From Nitrobacteraceae bacterium AZCC 2146 (lineage in GTDB: Bacteria > Pseudomonadota > Alphaproteobacteria > Rhizobiales > Xanthobacteraceae), in assembly GCA_036924855.1 (NCBI GenBank), contig JBAGRP010000001.1:3782001-3846000 (forward strand): 64,000 bases of DNA, in the 5' to 3' direction. Below the pieces are notes generated by a model. That model was not told the origin of the DNA, searched no databases, and saw only the letters and a program-made list of their open reading frames with translations. A program made the position numbers and the translations under genes. Of the stretch, positions 62,413-64,000 are shown one piece after another; the stretch's first letter is position 1, and each line of letters begins with the position of its first letter.

Positions 62413-63135
62413 ATGGCCGAAATCGAGCTGAGAAACACCGGAGCATCCCCCATGCGGCCCGCAGGCTGGCGAGGCATTGCCGCCGACTGGTCCTCGGATC
62501 AGCGAGCATTCAAGAATGTCTCCTGGGGCAAGGCCATGATGTGGATCTTTCTCCTCAGTGACACCTTCATCTTCGGTTGCTTTCTGCTGTCGTACATGAC
62601 GGCAAGGATGTCCACGACCGTGCCCTGGCCGAGCCCCAGTGAAGTCTTCGCCCTCACGATTGCGGGGCACCATATCCCTCTCATCCTGATCGCCATCATG
62701 ACCTTCGTCTTGATCAGCAGCAGCGGGACGATGGCGATGGCCGTCAATTTCGGTTACCGCCGCGATCGCGCCAAAACCGCGGCCTTGATGCTGGTCACGG
62801 CGGCATTTGGCGCGACATTCGTGGGGATGCAGGCTTTCGAATGGACCAAGCTGATCACGGAAGGGGTGCGGCCCTGGGAAAATCCATGGGGCGCGGCGCA
62901 GTTCGGCTCAAGCTTTTTCATGATCACGGGCTTCCACGGCACCCACGTGACTATCGGCGTGATTTTCCTGATCGCCATCGCGCGAAAAGTCTGGCGCGGA
63001 GATTTCGATGTCGAAAGGCGCGGCTTTTTCACGAGCAGGAAGGGAGACTACGAGATCGTCGAAATCACCGGCCTGTACTGGCACTTCGTCGATCTTGTGT
63101 GGGTTTTCATCTTTGCCTTTTTTTATCTTTGGTGA
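62413..63135 (+). CDS. coxP: Cytochrome c oxidase subunit III-like protein (second copy, CoxP-like)
   Basis: A 240-residue protein with a polar N-terminus (about 1-35), then helices with MMWIFLLSDTFIFGCFLLSY, GMQAFEWTKLI, ITGFHGTHVTIGVIF and the terminal ITGLYWHFVDLVWVFIF. It resembles canonical subunit III / NorE-like proteins and keeps the conserved acidic EWTKLI and HGTHVT motifs. It follows coxO by 16 bases. The two copies differ strongly in sequence, so they are old paralogues with separate positions, not a recent duplication. Confidence 0.88.
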   Translation: MAEIELRNTGASPMRPAGWRGIAADWSSDQRAFKNVSWGKAMMWIFLLSDTFIFGCFLLSYMTARMSTTVPWPSPSEVFALTIAGHHIPLILIAIMTFVLISSSGTMAMAVNFGYRRDRAKTAALMLVTAAFGATFVGMQAFEWTKLITEGVRPWENPWGAAQFGSSFFMITGFHGTHVTIGVIFLIAIARKVWRGDFDVERRGFFTSRKGDYEIVEITGLYWHFVDLVWVFIFAFFYLW

Positions 63136-63144
63136 GGTCGGCGC

Positions 63145-63546
63145 ATGACACATGCAACGGTACACGTCGAAGGACAACAGCACCCGCTACATGCTCATGT
63201 GCATGACGCACTGGTATCGGGAGCCACGCACGCCAAGGGCCAGCAGCACCCGATCAAGCTTTATCTCGTGGTCTGGGGATGGTTGTTCGTCCTGAGCGCC
63301 TGCTCCTATCTCGTCGACTACTTTGGCTTTCATAGCTATCTCAGATGGTCGCTGATCCTGCTGTTCATGGTGTTGAAGGCCGGCCTGATCGTCGCCGTCT
63401 TCATGCACATGGCCTGGGAGCGGTTGGCTCTGGCCTACGCCATCTTGCTCCCGCCGGTGTTCGTGTTGGTATTTGTGGCGATCATGGTGTTCGAATCCGA
63501 CTACACGCACCTCGTCCGGGTTATGTTTTTCGCGCCACCGACGTAG
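63145..63546 (+). CDS. Cytochrome c oxidase subunit IV-like small membrane protein
   Basis: A 133-residue protein. The N-terminus (1-45) is His-rich (QQHPLHAHVHDALV, then a second QQHP) and may bind copper or haem-pocket metal. Three helices follow (about 45-65, 70-95, 100-120) with MVLKAGLIVAVFMHM, the hallmark of bacterial subunit IV/CoxD-CyoD-like proteins. It starts nine bases after coxP and is probably part of the same operon; the described coxMNOP set does not name this fifth gene. Confidence 0.83.
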   Translation: MTHATVHVEGQQHPLHAHVHDALVSGATHAKGQQHPIKLYLVVWGWLFVLSACSYLVDYFGFHSYLRWSLILLFMVLKAGLIVAVFMHMAWERLALAYAILLPPVFVLVFVAIMVFESDYTHLVRVMFFAPPT

Positions 63547-63578
63547 ATACCATTGCCTTGCACCAGAAGGAGGAGGAT

Positions 63579-63872
63579 ATGACCACATACGTCATGCTTG
63601 CAAACTGGACCGACCAGGGTGTGCAGAAAGTGAAGGACTCGCCACGTCGCCTGGACGCGGCGAAGAAGGCTCTCAAAGAGATGGACGGCGAGTTCAAGCT
63701 GTTTTTCCTGACCATGGGCGACTATGACATCGTCGCGATCTACGAAGCTCCGGACGATGCTGTAGCCGCACGTTTCAATCTTCAGCTTGGCATGATGGGA
63801 AACATCCGGACCCGAACGCTGAAAGCGTTTCCTGAAGCAGCCTATCGGGAAATCATCAACTCGCTAGGCTAG
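63579..63872 (+). CDS. GYD domain protein
   Basis: A 97-residue ferredoxin-like alpha/beta protein. It starts TTYVMLANWTDQG and contains FLTMGDYDIVAIYEAPDD, the GYD motif that names the family, and ends in a conserved helix. AGGAGGAT is an excellent ribosome site, and the gene lies 32 bases after the subunit IV-like gene with no terminator between, so it is likely to be co-transcribed with the oxidase. GYD proteins have no proven function; their dimeric barrel could bind a small ligand or haem. Confidence 0.82.
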   Translation: MTTYVMLANWTDQGVQKVKDSPRRLDAAKKALKEMDGEFKLFFLTMGDYDIVAIYEAPDDAVAARFNLQLGMMGNIRTRTLKAFPEAAYREIINSLG

Positions 63873-63930
63873 CTAGGCTAGGTGTTTAGTCCCGGCATGT
63901 GTTGGATCGGGTTCAGCCTGCTCTCGATGG

Positions 63931-64000
63931 CTATTGCAGCGTGCCGAGGTAGCGGATGATTGCTTCGCGTTCCGTGGCGTCGGCGTCGCCTGCGAAATCC
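63931..64000 (-). CDS. C-terminal end of a probable c-type cytochrome gene (truncated by window edge)
   Basis: Reading leftwards from the right edge, one frame gives DATEREAIIRYLGTLQ and then TAG at 63931-63933. This looks like the C-terminal helix of a class I cytochrome c (ATEREAIIxYLxTL). The haem motif would lie outside the window. It is convergent to the oxidase operon and would fit as an electron donor. The call rests on 22 residues only. Confidence 0.35.
   Translation of the reverse strand, partial: DFAGDADATEREAIIRYLGTLQ

Overview
The window is GC-rich, densely coded DNA from an alphaproteobacterium of the Nitrobacteraceae (Bradyrhizobium/Rhodopseudomonas) type. This rests on the RegB/ActS-type redox kinase, the coxM-N-O-P order of the terminal oxidase (subunit II, subunit I, two subunit III genes, as described in Bradyrhizobium japonicum), the large number of ABC importers, lysine/alanine-rich small proteins, and short palindromic intergenic repeats. 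It looks like ordinary chromosome. I see no phage, insertion sequence, CRISPR array, tRNA or rRNA.

Layout. 0-7.7 kb: the 3' part of a RegB-type kinase, an MFS exporter, a DUF938 methyltransferase, a persulfide dioxygenase-rhodanese fusion, an exported class II aldolase homologue, a Ni/Co permease and a group of small charged proteins. 7.7-16.5 kb: a repeat-rich gap, an ATP-grasp protein, a second MFS protein, an ABC ATPase / FtsX permease / AttH-lipocalin cluster, and an orphan branched-chain-amino-acid-type binding protein. 16.7-31.5 kb: HtpG, a soluble chemoreceptor-like protein, an intradiol dioxygenase, a Nudix hydrolase, a set of sugar-acid/keto-acid enzymes (DenD-like, HIBADH-like, dihydroxy-acid dehydratase, BKACE, RidA), RecQ and a DUF2786 protein.

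31.6-39.8 kb is a seven-gene minus-strand operon: gamma-glutamyltransferase, DUF1028, two oligopeptide ABC ATPases, binding protein and two permeases. It reads as an uptake-and-hydrolysis system for gamma-glutamyl or similar peptides. 40.3-57.1 kb is an accessory catabolic region: two divergent MarR regulators, an amidohydrolase with an SsuABC-type importer, an ornithine-cyclodeaminase-family enzyme with a cytosolic PhnD-like binding protein, a second complete peptide-type importer with a fused double ATPase, a DAO-family oxidase, a VOC protein and an M20 peptidase. 57.5-64 kb holds a DUF2189 membrane protein and the aa3-type oxidase operon coxMNOP, followed by a subunit-IV-like gene and a GYD-domain gene. 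The 3' end of a probable c-type cytochrome gene lies on the other strand at the right edge.

Three families of intergenic palindromes recur. In two of them the inner stems differ between copies while pairing is kept. One palindrome sits between the binding-protein and permease genes of the peptide operon. Another copy supplies the last codons of an MFS gene. Functions are assigned from protein motifs read by eye; no database search was run, so substrates of transporters and enzymes of broad families remain open.
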